Source: Candidatus Nanopelagicales bacterium (lineage in GTDB: Bacteria > Actinomycetota > Actinomycetes > S36-B12). Taken from it: DNA of 64,000 nucleotides. The notes below the pieces were generated by a model that saw nothing but the letters and a program-made list of their open reading frames with translations, was not told where the DNA came from and did no database searches. Each line of letters begins with the position of its first letter. Positions within the stretch are counted from its first letter, which is position 1. This document shows, in pieces, positions 27,106 to 37,589 of the stretch. The stretch is from positions 372,001 through 436,000 of the forward strand of contig JAGYJP010000002.1 in NCBI GenBank assembly GCA_018402075.1, given 5' to 3'. The translations under genes and the position numbers were made by a program.

Positions 27106-29970
27106 GTGTCAAAAGTTCGGGTTTATGAACTCGCAAAAGAGCTTGGCTATGACAGCAAGACTGTGTTAGCCAAGCTCCAAGACATGGGCGAATTCGTTCG
27201 TTCCGCGTCTTCAACGATTGAGCCTCCTGTAGCTCGACGACTCAAAGAGGCGTTGCCTCCGGCGGAACCAAAGCCCGCAAAAAAGGCGGCCAAAAAAACT
27301 GCAAAAAAGGCTGTGGCTCCGGAGTCGACAAGTTCATCGATCTCTGTATCTTCAGATTCAGCAGATCCAGATTCAGCAGCACGGGCGACAATGGCATCAC
27401 CGGCAGTGCCCGAGTCAAGGGCAGCCGCAAAACCATCGCCATTCCAGACACCGGCTGGAGCCCCACCTGCCACGCCTTCACCTGCCACGCCTGCACAAGC
27501 CACGCCTGCACAAGCCACGCCTGCACAAGCCGCTCCAACACAAGCCGCTCCAACACAAGCCGCTCCAACACAGACGGCTCCAGACGCAGCCCAGAAGCCA
27601 ACGATGCCAACAGGGCCGCGCCCAGCGGCGCGCCCCGCACCCAAACCCGGAGCTCCTCGGCCGGGAAACAACCCTTTCGGTGGTAGCACCGGTATGGGTC
27701 GCCCAGCGGCGCGCCCAGGCAATAATCCCTTTGGTTCACCCTCTACCGATCGTCCAGCCGGTCCGCGACCCGGGGGAGTTGTCGGTGCTCCCCGACCCAA
27801 TCCAGGGAGCATGCCAGCATCACGGATGCGGCCTTCTGGTCCCGGTGGTCCTGCTGGACAACCGGGAGCACCAGGCAGAGGTCGTCCAGGTGGATTTAGT
27901 TCACCTGATCGTCAGCGACCCGGCGGAGGTCGCGCTGGAGGTGCGCCATTTACGCCCGGCGGTGCTCCCGGAGGAGCTCCTGGAGGAGCTCCCGGAGGTC
28001 CAGGTCGGGGTGGGCCTGGTGCTCGCACGGGTGGCCGTGGCAATACCGCGGGCGCCTTTGGTCGCCCCGGTGGCAAGCCATCACGAGGTCGAAAATCAAA
28101 GCGTGCAAAGCGACAAGAGTTTGACAACATGGAAGCACCCTCAATGGGTGGGGTGCGCCTGCCGCGTGGCAACGGCGACGTAGTCCGCTTATCACGTGGA
28201 GCCAGTTTGACTGATTTCGCTGAGAAGATAGATGCATCTCCTGCCGATTTGGTGAAAGTATTGATCGGGCTTGGCGAAATGGTGACGGCCACACAGTCAA
28301 TTGACGATGACACCCTGACGCTTTTGGGAACCGAACTCAATTTTGTAGTGCAGGTGGTTTCACCGGAAGATGAAGATCGCGAATTGCTCGAAACTTTCGA
28401 TCTTGAATTCGGTGAGGATGAAGGCGAATCGGGCGATCTCCAGGCCCGTCCGCCGGTCGTTACTGTCATGGGTCACGTTGACCATGGAAAAACTCGACTT
28501 TTGGATGCCATCCGGAAAACAAATGTGATTTCTGGGGAAGCAGGGGGAATAACTCAGCACATTGGTGCCTACCAGGTGCAAGCTCATACTCCTGATGGTG
28601 AGAGAGCAATTACGTTTATCGATACTCCGGGCCACGAAGCATTCACCGCTATGCGTGCACGTGGAGCAGAAGCAACTGACATCGCAATTTTGGTTGTAGC
28701 GGCAGACGACGGCGTGAAGCCGCAGACAATCGAGGCTCTCAATCATGCTCAGGCTGCAGGTGTTCCGATCGTGGTAGCCGTGAACAAGATTGACAAAGAA
28801 GGTGCGGATCCCACAAAGGTTCGTGGTCAACTCACCGAATATGGCCTGGTGGCTGAAGACTTTGGTGGAGACACGATGTTTGTCGATGTCTCTGCAAAGA
28901 ATGACATAGGCATGGAGGAGCTTCTCGAAGCAGTTTTGCTAACGGCAGATGCCGCGCTCGATTTGCGCGCCAATCCTGATCAAGATGCTCAAGGAATTGC
29001 GATTGAGGCACATTTAGATAGGGGTCGCGGGCCCGTGGCTACTGTTCTTGTTCAGCGTGGAACTTTGCGTCCGGGAGACTCCATAGTGGCCGGCGATGCG
29101 TTTGGGCGTGTTCGCGCCATGCTTGACGACACAGGCAATCCCGTAGCCGAGGCTGGACCATCTGCGCCAGTGCAGGTGCTGGGATTGACGTCAGTACCCA
29201 GTGCCGGAGACAGTTTTCTTGTTGTTTCGGAAGACCGAATTGCTCGACAGATCGCCCAGACTCGCCAAGCACGCGAAAGGAATGCTCTCCTCGCCAAGAA
29301 TCGCGTTAAGCGTTCCCTGGAAGACTTCCTGGAATCGATTGAACGTGGCGAAGTTTCTGAACTGACATTGATTATCAAGGGCGATGTCTCTGGTTCGGTC
29401 GAAGCGCTTGAAGATGCTTTGCTCAAGATTGATATCGGCAAGGAAGTATCACTTCGAGTTATTCATCGCGGTGTGGGCGCGATTACACAAAACGACGTCA
29501 CGTTGGCAAGCGCTTCGAAAGCAATTATCCTCGGATTCAACGTTCGCCCTGAAGGCAAAGTTGCTGAGTTTGCATCTAAGGAAGGCGTCGACGTTCGCTA
29601 CTACAGCGTGATCTACCAGGCAATCGACGAAATTGAAGCAGCTTTGAAGGGCATGCTCAAACCTGAATTTGAAGAGGTTCAATTGGGTACGGCCGAAGTC
29701 CGAGATGTATTCAAATCGTCTAAGGTCGGAACAATTGCGGGCTGCTTGATTCGTAGTGGAGAGGTCAAGCGCAATACCAAAGCTCGCCTCGTCCGCGATG
29801 GAGTCGTAGTCGCTGAGAGTCTTAATATTGCGTCTCTGCGCAGGTTCAAGGATGATGTCACCGAAGTGCGTGAGGGCTTTGAATGCGGTATCAATCTCGG
29901 TTCCTATCAAGATGTCAAGGTTGACGACATCATTGAAACTTTTGAAATGCGTGAGATTCCACGCAAATAG
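27106..29970 (+). CDS. infB: Translation initiation factor IF-2
   Basis: A 954-residue GTPase. Residues 1-60 form the small N-terminal fold ([18 protein letters not shown]). Residues about 60-340 are a low-complexity linker with lysine/alanine, then six five-residue repeats (ATPAQ and AAPTQ), then glycine/proline/arginine-rich sequence. The G domain follows: G1 GHVDHGKT near residue 457, [30 protein letters not shown] and [11 protein letters not shown]. It delivers initiator tRNA to the 30S subunit. GTG start with AGGAGAG. The GC-rich linker creates many false reading frames on the other strand. Confidence 0.97.
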   Translation: MSKVRVYELAKELGYDSKTVLAKLQDMGEFVRSASSTIEPPVARRLKEALPPAEPKPAKKAAKKTAKKAVAPESTSSSISVSSDSADPDSAARATMASPAVPESRAAAKPSPFQTPAGAPPATPSPATPAQATPAQATPAQAAPTQAAPTQAAPTQTAPDAAQKPTMPTGPRPAARPAPKPGAPRPGNNPFGGSTGMGRPAARPGNNPFGSPSTDRPAGPRPGGVVGAPRPNPGSMPASRMRPSGPGGPAGQPGAPGRGRPGGFSSPDRQRPGGGRAGGAPFTPGGAPGGAPGGAPGGPGRGGPGARTGGRGNTAGAFGRPGGKPSRGRKSKRAKRQEFDNMEAPSMGGVRLPRGNGDVVRLSRGASLTDFAEKIDASPADLVKVLIGLGEMVTATQSIDDDTLTLLGTELNFVVQVVSPEDEDRELLETFDLEFGEDEGESGDLQARPPVVTVMGHVDHGKTRLLDAIRKTNVISGEAGGITQHIGAYQVQAHTPDGERAITFIDTPGHEAFTAMRARGAEATDIAILVVAADDGVKPQTIEALNHAQAAGVPIVVAVNKIDKEGADPTKVRGQLTEYGLVAEDFGGDTMFVDVSAKNDIGMEELLEAVLLTADAALDLRANPDQDAQGIAIEAHLDRGRGPVATVLVQRGTLRPGDSIVAGDAFGRVRAMLDDTGNPVAEAGPSAPVQVLGLTSVPSAGDSFLVVSEDRIARQIAQTRQARERNALLAKNRVKRSLEDFLESIERGEVSELTLIIKGDVSGSVEALEDALLKIDIGKEVSLRVIHRGVGAITQNDVTLASASKAIILGFNVRPEGKVAEFASKEGVDVRYYSVIYQAIDEIEAALKGMLKPEFEEVQLGTAEVRDVFKSSKVGTIAGCLIRSGEVKRNTKARLVRDGVVVAESLNIASLRRFKDDVTEVREGFECGINLGSYQDVKVDDIIETFEMREIPRK
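27486..27575 (+). repeat. 15-bp tandem repeats in the IF-2 linker
   Basis: CACGCCTGCACAAGC is present three times, followed by three units of CGCTCCAACACAAGC (the last diverged at its end). They encode ATPAQ x3 and AAPTQ x3, two related repeat blocks that point to stepwise slippage. Confidence 0.9.
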
Positions 29971-29986
29971 AGACAGGACGAATCGA

Positions 29987-30400
29987 ATGGGGAGTGGGGC
30001 ACGGGCGCGTAAGTTGGCCGATCGGATCAAAGTGATTGTTGCGCAAACACTGGAACACAAAGTGAAAGATCCGCGCTTAGGGTTTATCACGATCACCGAT
30101 GTTCGACTAACGCCAGATCTTCGCGATGCCTCGGTTTTTTACACCGTTTATGGCTCTGACATGGATAGGGAGTCCACGGCAGCGGCATTGGCATCGAGCA
30201 AAGGCATGTTGCGCACGGAAGTCGGTAAGGGGACAGGCGTGAAGTTCACTCCCACCCTGGAATTCGTCCTCGACGCAATTCCTGAAAATGCCGCACATGT
30301 GGAAGATCTCCTCAAGGCCGCAGCCCAAGATGATGCCCGGGTACATGAGCAGGCCGAGAAAGCCAAATACGCGGGCGAATCAAATCCGTATCGCGAATGA
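29987..30400 (+). CDS. rbfA: Ribosome-binding factor A
   Basis: ATG 29987 is chosen because AGGA lies nine bases upstream and homology begins there (ARARKLADRIKVIVAQTLEH). The 137-residue KH-like protein has VKDPRLGFITITDVRLTPDL and ASVFYTVYG, the RbfA core, and binds 30S precursors during 16S processing. It lies 16 bases after infB and overlaps truB by four bases. Confidence 0.94.
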   Translation: MGSGARARKLADRIKVIVAQTLEHKVKDPRLGFITITDVRLTPDLRDASVFYTVYGSDMDRESTAAALASSKGMLRTEVGKGTGVKFTPTLEFVLDAIPENAAHVEDLLKAAAQDDARVHEQAEKAKYAGESNPYRE

Positions 30401-31293
30401 ACAATAGTGGGATCCTCATTGTCGATAAACCGGGTGGAATGACATCACACGATGTCGTAGCCAGACTGCGCCGGGTTTTCGGCACGAGGAAAGTGGGGCA
30501 TGCGGGAACACTCGATCCTTTGGCCACGGGAGTTCTCGTCGTTGGAATTAATCAGGCCACGCGCCTGTTGGGGCATTTAACATTGGCATCGAAGAAGTAT
30601 CAGGCAGTTGTCCGATTAGGAGCTGCCAGTACCACCGATGATTCTGAGGGTGATCTCGCACCGGCACAAGATACCTCTTTATTAGCCGATAATGACATTT
30701 TGCGGTCACTTGCGTTACAGGTTGGCACCGTTAACCAGGTACCTAGTTCGGTGAGCGCTGTCAGGGTAAATGGCCGTCGGGCCCACGAAATTATTCGTTC
30801 AGGCGACTCTGTCACATTGCCGGCACGGACAGTCGAAATACGTTCCATTCACGTGCATGCGATTGAGCGGAATATTTATCCATTTACAGATGTTCATATC
30901 TCGGTGGATTGCACAGCAGGAACCTTTGTTAGAGCAATTGCGCGAGACCTGGGAATTGCACTAGGGGTGGGAGGGCACCTGGTGAAATTGCGCCGCATCA
31001 CTTCGGGACCGTTTGATCTGGAGCATGCTGTTGGTCTCAATGTTCTTGAGGACAGTGTGCAGCCGTGGGATTGCGTGCAATCCATGGGCCGATCGGCAGC
31101 GCTAGTGTGGCCGACTGTCATTGTTGGTTCAGAGATTCGACGCAAAGTCAGTATGGGTCAGCGAATTGCAAGTGATTCCCTTCCTCAGCATGAAACTTTG
31201 GCACTTCTGGATTCCGATGAATCCTTGTTGGCCTTAGTCAGTAATACGGGCCAAGGGATGGAGTATCGCGCTGTGTTCATTGGTGTTTCATGA
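30397..31293 (+). CDS. truB: tRNA pseudouridine(55) synthase
   Basis: The 298-residue enzyme has the catalytic Asp40 in HAGTLDPLATGVL and the N-terminal motif ILIVDKPGGMTSHDVV. It makes pseudouridine 55 in the T-loop of tRNAs. The C-terminal part contains the family's CSAGTFVRAIARDLG-like sequence (DCTAGTFVRAIARDLG). ATGA overlap with rbfA at its start and with ribF at its end shows a translationally coupled operon. Confidence 0.95.
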   Translation: MNNSGILIVDKPGGMTSHDVVARLRRVFGTRKVGHAGTLDPLATGVLVVGINQATRLLGHLTLASKKYQAVVRLGAASTTDDSEGDLAPAQDTSLLADNDILRSLALQVGTVNQVPSSVSAVRVNGRRAHEIIRSGDSVTLPARTVEIRSIHVHAIERNIYPFTDVHISVDCTAGTFVRAIARDLGIALGVGGHLVKLRRITSGPFDLEHAVGLNVLEDSVQPWDCVQSMGRSAALVWPTVIVGSEIRRKVSMGQRIASDSLPQHETLALLDSDESLLALVSNTGQGMEYRAVFIGVS

Positions 31294-32207
31294 ATGCCTA
31301 TTCTGATCCCGTGAAGTTGTCGAGACCTGTCGCGTGCATTGGCGTTTTTGATGGTGTTCACCTCGGACATCAGCACCTGATATCCGAGGCTCGAGCGTTC
31401 GCCGATTTTCATTCCAGTGAACTGGTGGCAGTAACCTTTGACCCACACCCATTGGGTATTGTTCAACCAGGTTCTGCGCCCGAAATGATTGGCACACTGC
31501 AACAACGAGAAACTCTGCTGCGAGAATCGGGTGTCGATCAAGTTCATGTCATTCACTTCACAAAACTTGTGAGTGAGCAATCAAGTGAAGAGTTTGTCCT
31601 GCAGACTCTGGTTGATCACCTCAATATTTCTGCCGTATTTGTGGGAGAGAACTTCACGTTTGGGCATCGAGCAAGTGGCAATGTAGACACCTTGCGTCTA
31701 TTAGGTGGCAGATTTGATTTTTCTGTCACTGAGGTGGGCCTGTCGGGTGGCGAAATTCCGGTGTCCTCGAGCCGAATTCGCTCGCACGTGCGTGCAGGAG
31801 ATGTCGCTGAAGCACGGTTACTTCTTGGCCATCCGTACGCCATCGCGGGCGAGATCGTCTACGGGGACCAGCGGGGCCGGCAACTTGGGTACCCCACCGC
31901 AAATCTCCAGTGTGATGCATCGCAACGTCTCTTAATTCCTGGCGATGGAGTTTATGCAGGCTATGTTCACCACAGGGGGGTGAAGGACCCCGCGGCAATA
32001 TCGGTGGGTACGAATCCGCAATTCAACGGTGTCGGGAGACGAATAGAGGCCTATATTCTCAACGGTGCTGACGTGGATTTATATGGCCAGCAGGTCGAGT
32101 TTGAGTTCACTCAGTTCCTCAGGGAACAGCAGGTATTCGGTAGTTTGGACGAATACTTGACTCAGATGAACCTTGATGTCCAATCAGCTACAAAGTTGGT
32201 CTGCTAG
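31290..32207 (+). CDS. ribF: Bifunctional riboflavin kinase / FMN adenylyltransferase
   Basis: This 305-residue protein has the N-terminal nucleotidyltransferase motif CIGVFDGVHLGHQHLI with FDPHPLG and the later SSSRIRSHV, then the flavokinase domain with GDQRGRQLGYPTANL, GVYAGYV and GTNPQFNG. It converts riboflavin to FMN and FAD. It overlaps truB by four bases. No FMN riboswitch is recognisable in front of it, as expected inside an operon. Confidence 0.95.
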   Translation: MNAYSDPVKLSRPVACIGVFDGVHLGHQHLISEARAFADFHSSELVAVTFDPHPLGIVQPGSAPEMIGTLQQRETLLRESGVDQVHVIHFTKLVSEQSSEEFVLQTLVDHLNISAVFVGENFTFGHRASGNVDTLRLLGGRFDFSVTEVGLSGGEIPVSSSRIRSHVRAGDVAEARLLLGHPYAIAGEIVYGDQRGRQLGYPTANLQCDASQRLLIPGDGVYAGYVHHRGVKDPAAISVGTNPQFNGVGRRIEAYILNGADVDLYGQQVEFEFTQFLREQQVFGSLDEYLTQMNLDVQSATKLVC

Positions 32208-32229
32208 GCCCCACCCCCACCCCAACTGG

Positions 32230-32235
32230 TACTCT
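32230..32235 (+). promoter_or_regulatory. Possible -10 box for rpsO
   Basis: TACTCT lies about 88 bases before the rpsO start, which would give a leader of some 80 bases. Leaders of S15 genes are often bound by S15 itself; no specific fold was confirmed here. Confidence 0.35.
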
Positions 32236-32322
32236 AGAAGTCTCGACGGTTCGGTGGCGTAGGAATACTGCTGCCGGATTCGTGACACAAACACCGCGTG
32301 GTAGCGCGCCCGAAAGGACTAT

Positions 32323-32592
32323 ATGTCTCTGGACACTGCAACAAAGCAAGCAATAATCGCTGAATATGGCACAAAACCTGGTGATACAGGTTCGCCCGAG
32401 GTACAGATAGCAATGTTGAGCCGTCGAATCGACGACCTCACGGGCCACCTGAAGACTCACAAGCATGACCATCACAGTCGCCGTGGGCTTCTCATTCTGG
32501 TTGGACAACGCCGACGATTACTCAATTACCTCACAAAGACGGACATTAATCGGTATCGCTCCATTATTGAGCGGCTCGGATTGCGTCGATAG
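32323..32592 (+). CDS. rpsO: 30S ribosomal protein S15
   Basis: The 89-residue product is full length. It contains the S15 pattern [35 protein letters not shown] and the end [12 protein letters not shown]. It binds the 16S rRNA central domain early in assembly. AAAGGA lies before ATG. Position between ribF and pnp is the common bacterial order. Confidence 0.98.
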   Translation: MSLDTATKQAIIAEYGTKPGDTGSPEVQIAMLSRRIDDLTGHLKTHKHDHHSRRGLLILVGQRRRLLNYLTKTDINRYRSIIERLGLRR

Positions 32593-32641
32593 TTGTGTCG
32601 GTGGGTAGTTCGCACATATCGAATTGCCCACTTAAGGGTGC

Positions 32642-32666
32642 CTTCGCTACTAAATTGCTAGCGAAG
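32642..32666 (+). terminator. Hairpin in the rpsO-pnp interval
   Basis: CTTCGCTA and TAGCGAAG form a perfect 8-bp stem with a 9-base loop, 50 bases after the rpsO stop. No T-run follows, so it may be a weak terminator or an RNase-processing site. A second small stem, GACCG/CGGTC, lies at 32712-32728. The 230-base interval holds no gene. Confidence 0.45.
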
Positions 32667-32822
32667 TCAATCTCACCAATGAAATAGAAAATACTGATGC
32701 TCAGAGTGGAAGACCGCTGAAGTCGGTCCTCGGTAGTGATTTTCGGGACATTGCCCGCAAATCTCGATCGAAGACCGCCGATGATGTGGATCACCAAGGC
32801 ATCCTTACCTAAGGAGGTACCC

Positions 32823-35012
32823 ATGGAGGGTTCCATTAACTCGGCATCTGCCGTTATCGATAACGGATCATTTGGCACTCGCACCATCAGATTCGAAACA
32901 GGTCGTTTTGCTCGACAAGCAGCTGGCTCTGTTTGTGCGTATCTCGACGAAGAAACAATGTTGCTCAGTGCGACCACGGCAGGAAAACAACCCAAAGATC
33001 AATTTGATTTCTTCCCGTTAACGGTGGATGTTGAAGAACGCATGTATTCCGTGGGAAGAATTCCAGGCTCCTTTTTCAGAAGAGAAGGTCGCCCCACGGA
33101 AGATGCAATCTTGACCTGCCGGCTGATTGACCGGCCACTGCGCCCTACCTTCAAAAAGGGTTTGCGCAATGAAGTACAGGTAGTTGTGACAGTCATGTCA
33201 CTCAACCCCAAAGATCTCTATGACGTTCTTGCCATTAACGCGGCATCTGCTTCCACCCAACTAAGTGGTTTGCCATTTAGTGGGCCCATTGGAGGTGTTC
33301 GGGTTGCGCTTATTCGCGGACAGTGGGTTGCGTTTCCCACACATGAACAATTAGATGAAGCTGTTTTCGACATGGTCGTTGCTGGCAGGATTGCCGGTGA
33401 CGATGTCGCGATCATGATGGTGGAAGCAGAAGCCACCGAGCGCACCATTGAGTTAATTGCAGGCGGAGCGACTGCCCCTACTGAAGAGGTCGTTGCTGAG
33501 GGCCTTGAGGCTGCCAAAAAGTTTATTAAGGCCCTTTGTGTTGCTCAATCGGAGTTAGCTGCGGCTGCTGCTAAACCAGTCGCCGATTTTCCGGTTTTTC
33601 TTGACTATCAAGATGATGCCTACGAAGCCGTTGAGAAGGCGGCTGGCAGTTCCGTTACAGAGGCTTTGACAATCGTCTCCAAGGCCGATCGTGAGGATCG
33701 CCTCGATCAGATCAAGGCCGATGTTCTCGCTTCGTTGGGTCCAGATTTTGAGGGGCGTGACAAGGAGCTCAGCGCGGCCCTGCGATCGGTCACCAAGAAT
33801 GCTGTTCGTCAGCGGGTGCTAACAGATGGAGTCCGCATTGATGGCCGAGGGTTGGCGGATATACGCACTTTGTCGGCCGAAGTGGAAGTAATCCCTCGCG
33901 TGCATGGCTCGGCGTTGTTTGAGCGCGGCGAGACTCAGATCTTGGGTATTACCACGCTGAACATGCTGCGCATGGAACAGCAACTGGATACCTTGAATCC
34001 AGATAACCGCAAGCGATACATGCATAACTACAATTTTCCGCCGTACAGCACGGGCGAGACAGGTCGTGTCGGTTCACCAAAGCGCCGTGAAATCGGGCAT
34101 GGTGCGTTAGCAGAGCGCGCACTTGTTCCAGTGCTTCCCTCGCGAGAAGAGTTCCCATATGCCATCCGTCAAGTTTCCGAGGCTCTCGGTTCTAATGGAT
34201 CAACGTCAATGGGGTCCGTGTGTGCTTCCACCATGTCGTTGCTCAATGCAGGTGTCCCTTTGAAAGCACCTGTGGCTGGTATTGCAATGGGTCTTATTTC
34301 GGGTGTAGTAGATGGAAAAGAAAAATTCGTTGCTCTTACAGACATTTTGGGTGCGGAAGATGCCTTTGGTGATATGGATTTCAAGGTAGCTGGTACGCGT
34401 GACTTCGTTACGGCTCTTCAACTCGATACCAAGCTTGACGGAATCCCTGCTGCAGTACTCGCTGGTGCACTCACGCAAGCTAGGGATGCACGCCTAACAA
34501 TTCTCGATGTCATGACGGAAGCTATTGATTCACCCGATGAAATGGCCACTACGGCTCCTCGCGTGATTTCGGTGAAAGTCCCCGTGGACAAAATTGGGGA
34601 AGTCATTGGGCCAAAGGGCAAGATAATTAATCAGATCCAAGAGGAAACCGGTGCTGATATCACCATCGAAGATGATGGAACCATTTACATTGGAGCTACC
34701 GATGGACCATCGGCTGAAGCTGCGCGAAACGCGATTAATCAAATCGCCAATCCGACAATGCCAGAAGTTGGTGAGCGTTACTTGGGGACGGTTGTAAAAA
34801 CCACAACATTTGGTGCGTTCATCTCGTTGGTTCCGGGACGAGACGGACTTCTACATATCTCTGAAGTCAAAAAGCATGCGGGTAAGGCCCGTATTGAGAA
34901 TGTGGAAGAAGTTCTTAAGGTTGGTGACAAACTCCAGGTTGAGATCAAGGAGATTGACCAGCGAGGAAAACTCTCGTTGATCGCGGTTCCCGCTGAAGAT
35001 GCAGTGCAATAG
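32823..35012 (+). CDS. pnp: Polyribonucleotide nucleotidyltransferase
   Basis: ATG 32823 follows TAAGGAGGT, one of the best ribosome binding sites in the window; the open frame extends 29 codons upstream without support. The 729-residue protein has two RNase PH domains (the first with [17 protein letters not shown], the second with RFERGETQ-like [14 protein letters not shown] and [16 protein letters not shown]), a KH domain ([20 protein letters not shown]) and an S1 domain ([18 protein letters not shown]). It degrades RNA 3' to 5' by phosphorolysis. Confidence 0.96.
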   Translation: MEGSINSASAVIDNGSFGTRTIRFETGRFARQAAGSVCAYLDEETMLLSATTAGKQPKDQFDFFPLTVDVEERMYSVGRIPGSFFRREGRPTEDAILTCRLIDRPLRPTFKKGLRNEVQVVVTVMSLNPKDLYDVLAINAASASTQLSGLPFSGPIGGVRVALIRGQWVAFPTHEQLDEAVFDMVVAGRIAGDDVAIMMVEAEATERTIELIAGGATAPTEEVVAEGLEAAKKFIKALCVAQSELAAAAAKPVADFPVFLDYQDDAYEAVEKAAGSSVTEALTIVSKADREDRLDQIKADVLASLGPDFEGRDKELSAALRSVTKNAVRQRVLTDGVRIDGRGLADIRTLSAEVEVIPRVHGSALFERGETQILGITTLNMLRMEQQLDTLNPDNRKRYMHNYNFPPYSTGETGRVGSPKRREIGHGALAERALVPVLPSREEFPYAIRQVSEALGSNGSTSMGSVCASTMSLLNAGVPLKAPVAGIAMGLISGVVDGKEKFVALTDILGAEDAFGDMDFKVAGTRDFVTALQLDTKLDGIPAAVLAGALTQARDARLTILDVMTEAIDSPDEMATTAPRVISVKVPVDKIGEVIGPKGKIINQIQEETGADITIEDDGTIYIGATDGPSAEAARNAINQIANPTMPEVGERYLGTVVKTTTFGAFISLVPGRDGLLHISEVKKHAGKARIENVEEVLKVGDKLQVEIKEIDQRGKLSLIAVPAEDAVQ

Positions 35013-35017
35013 AAATA

Positions 35018-36322
35018 ATGAAATCTGATTCGATCCTGCTGGAAGGGGCGGATGGCTCACTTGTGCGCCGTTCCGTTCTCTCCAGCGGGATCCGTCTCAT
35101 TACTGAGTATGTCCCAGGCGTTCTTTCTGCCAGTATTGGGATTTGGGTGGATGCTGGTTCGCGAAATGAACAAGGCGCGCACATGGGCGCCGCCCACTAT
35201 CTCGAACATCTGCTGTTCAAGGGTACTTCCAGGCGAACTGCATTAGAAATCTCCTCCGAGATTGAGTCGGTGGGTGGTGATATCAATGCTTTCACCAGCA
35301 AGGAACACACGTGCTATTACGCAAGGGTGTTATCGCAAGACCTCCCACTAGCAATCGATGTCCTGTGCGATGTCGTAACGGATGCGCTCTTGAAGGCCGA
35401 AGATATTGAAGCCGAGCGAGGTGTAATCCTCGAAGAAATCGCCATGGTTGACGACGATCCATCAGACCTGGTTCATGATCAGTTTGCTGGTGTCCTTTTT
35501 GGCGATTCTCCACTCGGAAGACCAATTCTTGGAACTGAGGAAACTATCCTAGGAATTTCTCGAGACTCAATTGTTGATTTTTACCGAAGTCACTATCAAC
35601 CGGAGTCACTCGTGATCTCGATCGCAGGCAATGTTGATCATGATCAGGCTGTCGCACTGGTTGAGGCCTCATTGAAGCGAGCTGAGAATGGAAATTTTGC
35701 TTCAAGAGTTGAGCGCCCGTTAAGTAATGATTCGGCATCTTGGAGCTCGCAAAAGCTCTCATGTCTGGATTCACGACCAACTGAGCAAGCTCATGTCGTA
35801 ATTGGAACGCATGGGCTAATTCGCGGCGATTCGCGAAGATTTGCCGCGGCGGTGCTGAGCACCATTCTGGGTGGGGGAATGAGCAGCAGACTTTTTCAGT
35901 CTATTCGTGAGCAGCGTGGTCTTGCGTATTCCGTTTACAGTTATAGTCAAAGTTTCCGCGATACGGGGCTATTTGGAATTTATGCAGGTTGCTTGCCATC
36001 CAAGTTAGAGACTGTCTTAGACGTGTGTCATCAGGAATTATCTGATTTTATTACGTCTGGGATCTCTTTGAATGAATTGGACCGTGCTAAAGGTCAAGTC
36101 AAGGGCGGCACGGTACTGGGCCAAGAAGACACGGGTGCCCGCATGACACGTTTAGGGAAAAGTGAGATTCATGGGGAACCATTGTTGTCAATTCCCGAAG
36201 TACTCGACCACGTATCTGCTGTTAGGGAAGACGACGTAAACGAGTTGGCCCAGCAGCTCTTAGGTGGATCTCTAGCCATGTCAGTAATCGGCCCTTATGA
36301 CTCCTTACCCCAGCCTCGATAG
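35018..36322 (+). CDS. M16 family zinc peptidase (processing-peptidase-like)
   Basis: The 434-residue protein has the inverted zinc motif HYLEH (His60, Glu63, His64) in AAHYLEHLLFKGT and the distal glutamate in AERGVILEEIAMVDDDP. The C-terminal half carries the family's REQRGLAYSVYSY. It starts six bases after pnp, as in most actinobacteria, with no obvious ribosome binding site, so coupling to pnp is likely. Substrate unknown. Confidence 0.92.
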   Translation: MKSDSILLEGADGSLVRRSVLSSGIRLITEYVPGVLSASIGIWVDAGSRNEQGAHMGAAHYLEHLLFKGTSRRTALEISSEIESVGGDINAFTSKEHTCYYARVLSQDLPLAIDVLCDVVTDALLKAEDIEAERGVILEEIAMVDDDPSDLVHDQFAGVLFGDSPLGRPILGTEETILGISRDSIVDFYRSHYQPESLVISIAGNVDHDQAVALVEASLKRAENGNFASRVERPLSNDSASWSSQKLSCLDSRPTEQAHVVIGTHGLIRGDSRRFAAAVLSTILGGGMSSRLFQSIREQRGLAYSVYSYSQSFRDTGLFGIYAGCLPSKLETVLDVCHQELSDFITSGISLNELDRAKGQVKGGTVLGQEDTGARMTRLGKSEIHGEPLLSIPEVLDHVSAVREDDVNELAQQLLGGSLAMSVIGPYDSLPQPR

Positions 36323-36355
36323 GCTCAATCCAGAGTGCAGCAAAGCGTGAAGTGT

Positions 36356-36361
36356 TATACC
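36356..36361 (+). promoter_or_regulatory. Possible -10 box for dapB
   Basis: TATACC would place a transcription start near 36368, about 20 bases before GTG 36388. It lies downstream of the GTG at 36352, which argues against that upstream start. Confidence 0.35.
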
Positions 36362-36387
36362 CGGAGATCGACGAAAGGCGAAGTGCG

Positions 36388-37137
36388 GTGTCGCAGCAAA
36401 TCCGAGTAGGAGTTCTGGGAGCTCATGGGCGCATGGGCGTCGCAGTGTGTGAAGCGGTTCAACATGATCCAAGTACCGAGCTCGTGGCGACCATTGATAT
36501 CGGTGATTCACTGGAACTTCTTGTAGCAAATCGTTGTCAAGTTGTTGTGGACTTCACAAATCCTGAAGTGGTGATGGACAACATTGCATTCTGCGTGAAG
36601 AACGGAATCGCAGTTGTCGTGGGAACCTCTGGAATCACTCCGGAGCGGATATCACAGATTGATTTATGGGCATCTCAGCGGCCACAGTCACATGTATTTG
36701 TTGTACCAAACTTCAGTATTGGGGCTGTTCTCATGATCCATTTTGCCGCCCAAGCGTCCCGCTACTTCGAATCAGTGGAGATCATTGAGATGCATCATCC
36801 TCATAAAGTGGATGCGCCTTCGGGAACTGCAACCTTTACAGCTGAAAAAATTTCCGAGGCGCGCAAGTTAATGCAGATCCCACCCGACGCCACAGTTGCA
36901 GATCCTCTTCACTCGCGTGGAGCTAAAGTGAACAACATAAGTATTCACTCGGTGCGACTATCGGGACTAATAGCTCACCAAGAAGTGCTACTTGGTGGAC
37001 TCGGTGAAACTTTGACCATTCGCCATGACTCATTGACGCGCGAATCTTTTATGCCAGGCGTACTGCTCGCTGTGAAAGAGGTGCTGCACCATGAAGGTGT
37101 AACTGTGGGACTTGATTCTTTGCTTTTTGCGGAATAA
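36388..37137 (+). CDS. dapB: 4-hydroxy-tetrahydrodipicolinate reductase
   Basis: GTG 36388 gives 249 residues, close to other actinobacterial DapB proteins; GTG 36352 would add 12 residues without similarity. Visible are the nucleotide motif VGVLGAHGRMGVAV, DFTNPEV, GTSGITPE and the active-site loop EMHHPHKVDAPSGTA. The enzyme acts in lysine and diaminopimelate synthesis after DapA, which is encoded 6.5 kb downstream. Confidence 0.94.
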   Translation: MSQQIRVGVLGAHGRMGVAVCEAVQHDPSTELVATIDIGDSLELLVANRCQVVVDFTNPEVVMDNIAFCVKNGIAVVVGTSGITPERISQIDLWASQRPQSHVFVVPNFSIGAVLMIHFAAQASRYFESVEIIEMHHPHKVDAPSGTATFTAEKISEARKLMQIPPDATVADPLHSRGAKVNNISIHSVRLSGLIAHQEVLLGGLGETLTIRHDSLTRESFMPGVLLAVKEVLHHEGVTVGLDSLLFAE

Positions 37138-37139
37138 CC

Positions 37140-37589
37140 ATGAAGAATCCCAAATTCTGGGTCGTTCTGCTGTCTGCTGCGTGCTTTGCCTATGCAGGAT
37201 TTGCACTTTGGCGGGCTTGGATCGTTCTACAAGAAGGATCTTTATTGGGAACACTTTTCGCTTTAGCCATTGCGATAATCCCAGTGTTAGGTGTGCTTCT
37301 GGTGATTCGAGAAATAAGGTTTGGCATGGCGATGCAGAGTATGGGCAGGCAATTGGCTTTTGAGGGCGGGCTTCCACTTGATGATTTGCCACGTGAACCC
37401 TCTGGGCGAATCCAACGGGAGGCTGCGCAGGCTAGATTCGACGAGGTGTCCGCTTCTGCGGACCTGAATCAATGGCGAGATTGGTATCGCATTGGTATTG
37501 CCTATGAAGATGCACGCGACCGGAAGCGGGCTCGAGCAGCCATGCGGACGGCTGAAAAACTATTCCGCGCGCCACCATCTACACAATAG
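37140..37589 (+). CDS. Conserved small membrane protein after dapB
   Basis: The 149-residue protein has two predicted N-terminal membrane helices (residues about 7-31 and 36-57) and a cytosolic C-terminal part rich in charged helices (AAQARFDEVSASADLNQWRD; RKRARAAMRTAEKLF) reminiscent of a single helical-repeat unit. It begins two bases after dapB. The last 30 bases overlap the convergent PH-domain gene. Function unknown. Confidence 0.75.
   Translation: MKNPKFWVVLLSAACFAYAGFALWRAWIVLQEGSLLGTLFALAIAIIPVLGVLLVIREIRFGMAMQSMGRQLAFEGGLPLDDLPREPSGRIQREAAQARFDEVSASADLNQWRDWYRIGIAYEDARDRKRARAAMRTAEKLFRAPPSTQ

Noticed and set aside
27147..27812. Long minus-strand reading frame of 221 codons opposite infB
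   Set aside because: It is rich in Gly, Ala and Val simply as the complement of the IF-2 Ala/Pro/Gly linker and has no recognisable domain.
29449..30096. Minus-strand reading frame of 215 codons opposite infB and rbfA
   Set aside because: It spans two well-supported genes and shows no protein features of its own.
31200..31290. FMN riboswitch before ribF
   Set aside because: ribF overlaps truB by four bases and the upstream sequence is fully coding; no RFN-type conserved blocks seen.
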